From JBKBRC01 sp046292345 (GTDB taxonomy: Bacteria > Bacteroidota > Rhodothermia > Rhodothermales > Rubricoccaceae): 13,126 bases of DNA. This document shows positions 13,085 to 13,126 of this stretch, piece by piece. Positions within the stretch are counted from its first letter, which is position 1. Each line of letters opens with the position of its first letter. The notes under the pieces are model-generated. The model was not told the origin of the DNA, made no database searches, and saw only the letters and a program-made list of their open reading frames with translations. Made by a program: the position numbers and the translations under genes. The DNA lies in assembly GCA_046292345.1 (NCBI GenBank), contig JBKBRC010000058.1, positions 1-13,126 of the forward strand, read 5' to 3'.

Positions 13085-13126
13085 CGGCGTGCCACCCGAC
13101 GGCGTGCCACCCGACGGCGTGCCACC
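13034..13126. repeat. 15-bp tandem array with two unit types, covering the dehydrogenase C-terminus and stop
   Basis: Six consecutive 15-bp units occur in one register. Three are of type GCCGCCGGGCATGCC (13034-13048 with two changes, 13049-13063, 13064-13078). Three are of type ACCCGACGGCGTGCC (13079-13093 with one change, 13094-13108, 13109-13123). The window ends inside the array. The two types share 9 of 15 bases, including the end GGC(A/G)TGCC. The single change in the unit at 13079 (C to T at 13082) makes the TGA stop of the dehydrogenase. Confidence 0.93.

Noticed and set aside
10757..13126. Tandem arrays as a CRISPR array
   Set aside because: The units are directly adjacent with no unique spacers, and no cas genes are present.

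Overview
The window is a GC-rich bacterial chromosome segment, probably from a high-GC member of the Bacteroidota/Rhodothermota line. Three things suggest this: few recognisable Shine-Dalgarno sequences, pilin-like proteins that begin MGQQQLLLL, and one TAnnTTTG-type -7 element ahead of the endonuclease III gene. I recall such pilins from that group, but I have no database check, so the placement is tentative. The sequence is a draft scaffold with two runs of exactly 100 N, and both lie inside tandem-repeat arrays.

Layout. Positions 1-87 hold a degenerate 15-bp tandem array. From 196 to 2928, all on the minus strand, is a type IV pilus-like cluster: a major pilin-like gene with a structured leader, a strong intrinsic terminator, a second pilin-like gene, and a PilC/GspF-type inner-membrane platform protein. 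A 392-bp divergent intergenic region follows. A plus-strand two-gene unit (DUF4342 protein and TIGR02757/DUF2400 protein, start and stop overlapping by 4 bp) ends 10 bp from the convergent stop of a flavin reductase-domain gene. The next minus-strand genes, in transcription order, are nth (endonuclease III), gpmI (cofactor-independent phosphoglycerate mutase), a DUF2231 membrane protein, hrcA, grpE, dnaJ and the flavin reductase. The hrcA-grpE-dnaJ trio is a classical heat-shock cluster without dnaK. Divergent from nth is a plus-strand dehydrogenase of the DapB-like/2,4-diaminopentanoate dehydrogenase type.

The most unusual feature is a set of five tandem-repeat arrays in 13 kb with unrelated units of 12, 15, 15, 17 and 21 bp, each at a gene edge. 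The 21-bp array is translated as GEALPPE heptads at the N-terminus of the flavin reductase. The 12-bp array looks like an expansion of the last four codons of nth, including its stop. The 15-bp array at the window end contains the dehydrogenase stop codon, which differs by one base from the matching codon in the neighbouring copies. The 17-bp array has six perfect copies in the nth/dehydrogenase divergent promoter region. Arrays that touch coding sequence have periods divisible by three, and the clearly intergenic 17-bp one does not. This suggests recurrent local expansion at ORF ends with selection on reading frame, and possibly variable expression or protein tails between strains.

Other points of interest are a C-terminal module on Nth resembling the PhaR N-terminal domain, Lys/Asp residues in the TIGR02757 protein reminiscent of helix-hairpin-helix glycosylases, an inverted repeat at the expected HrcA operator position in place of CIRCE, and a duplicated N-terminal module in the PilC-like protein.
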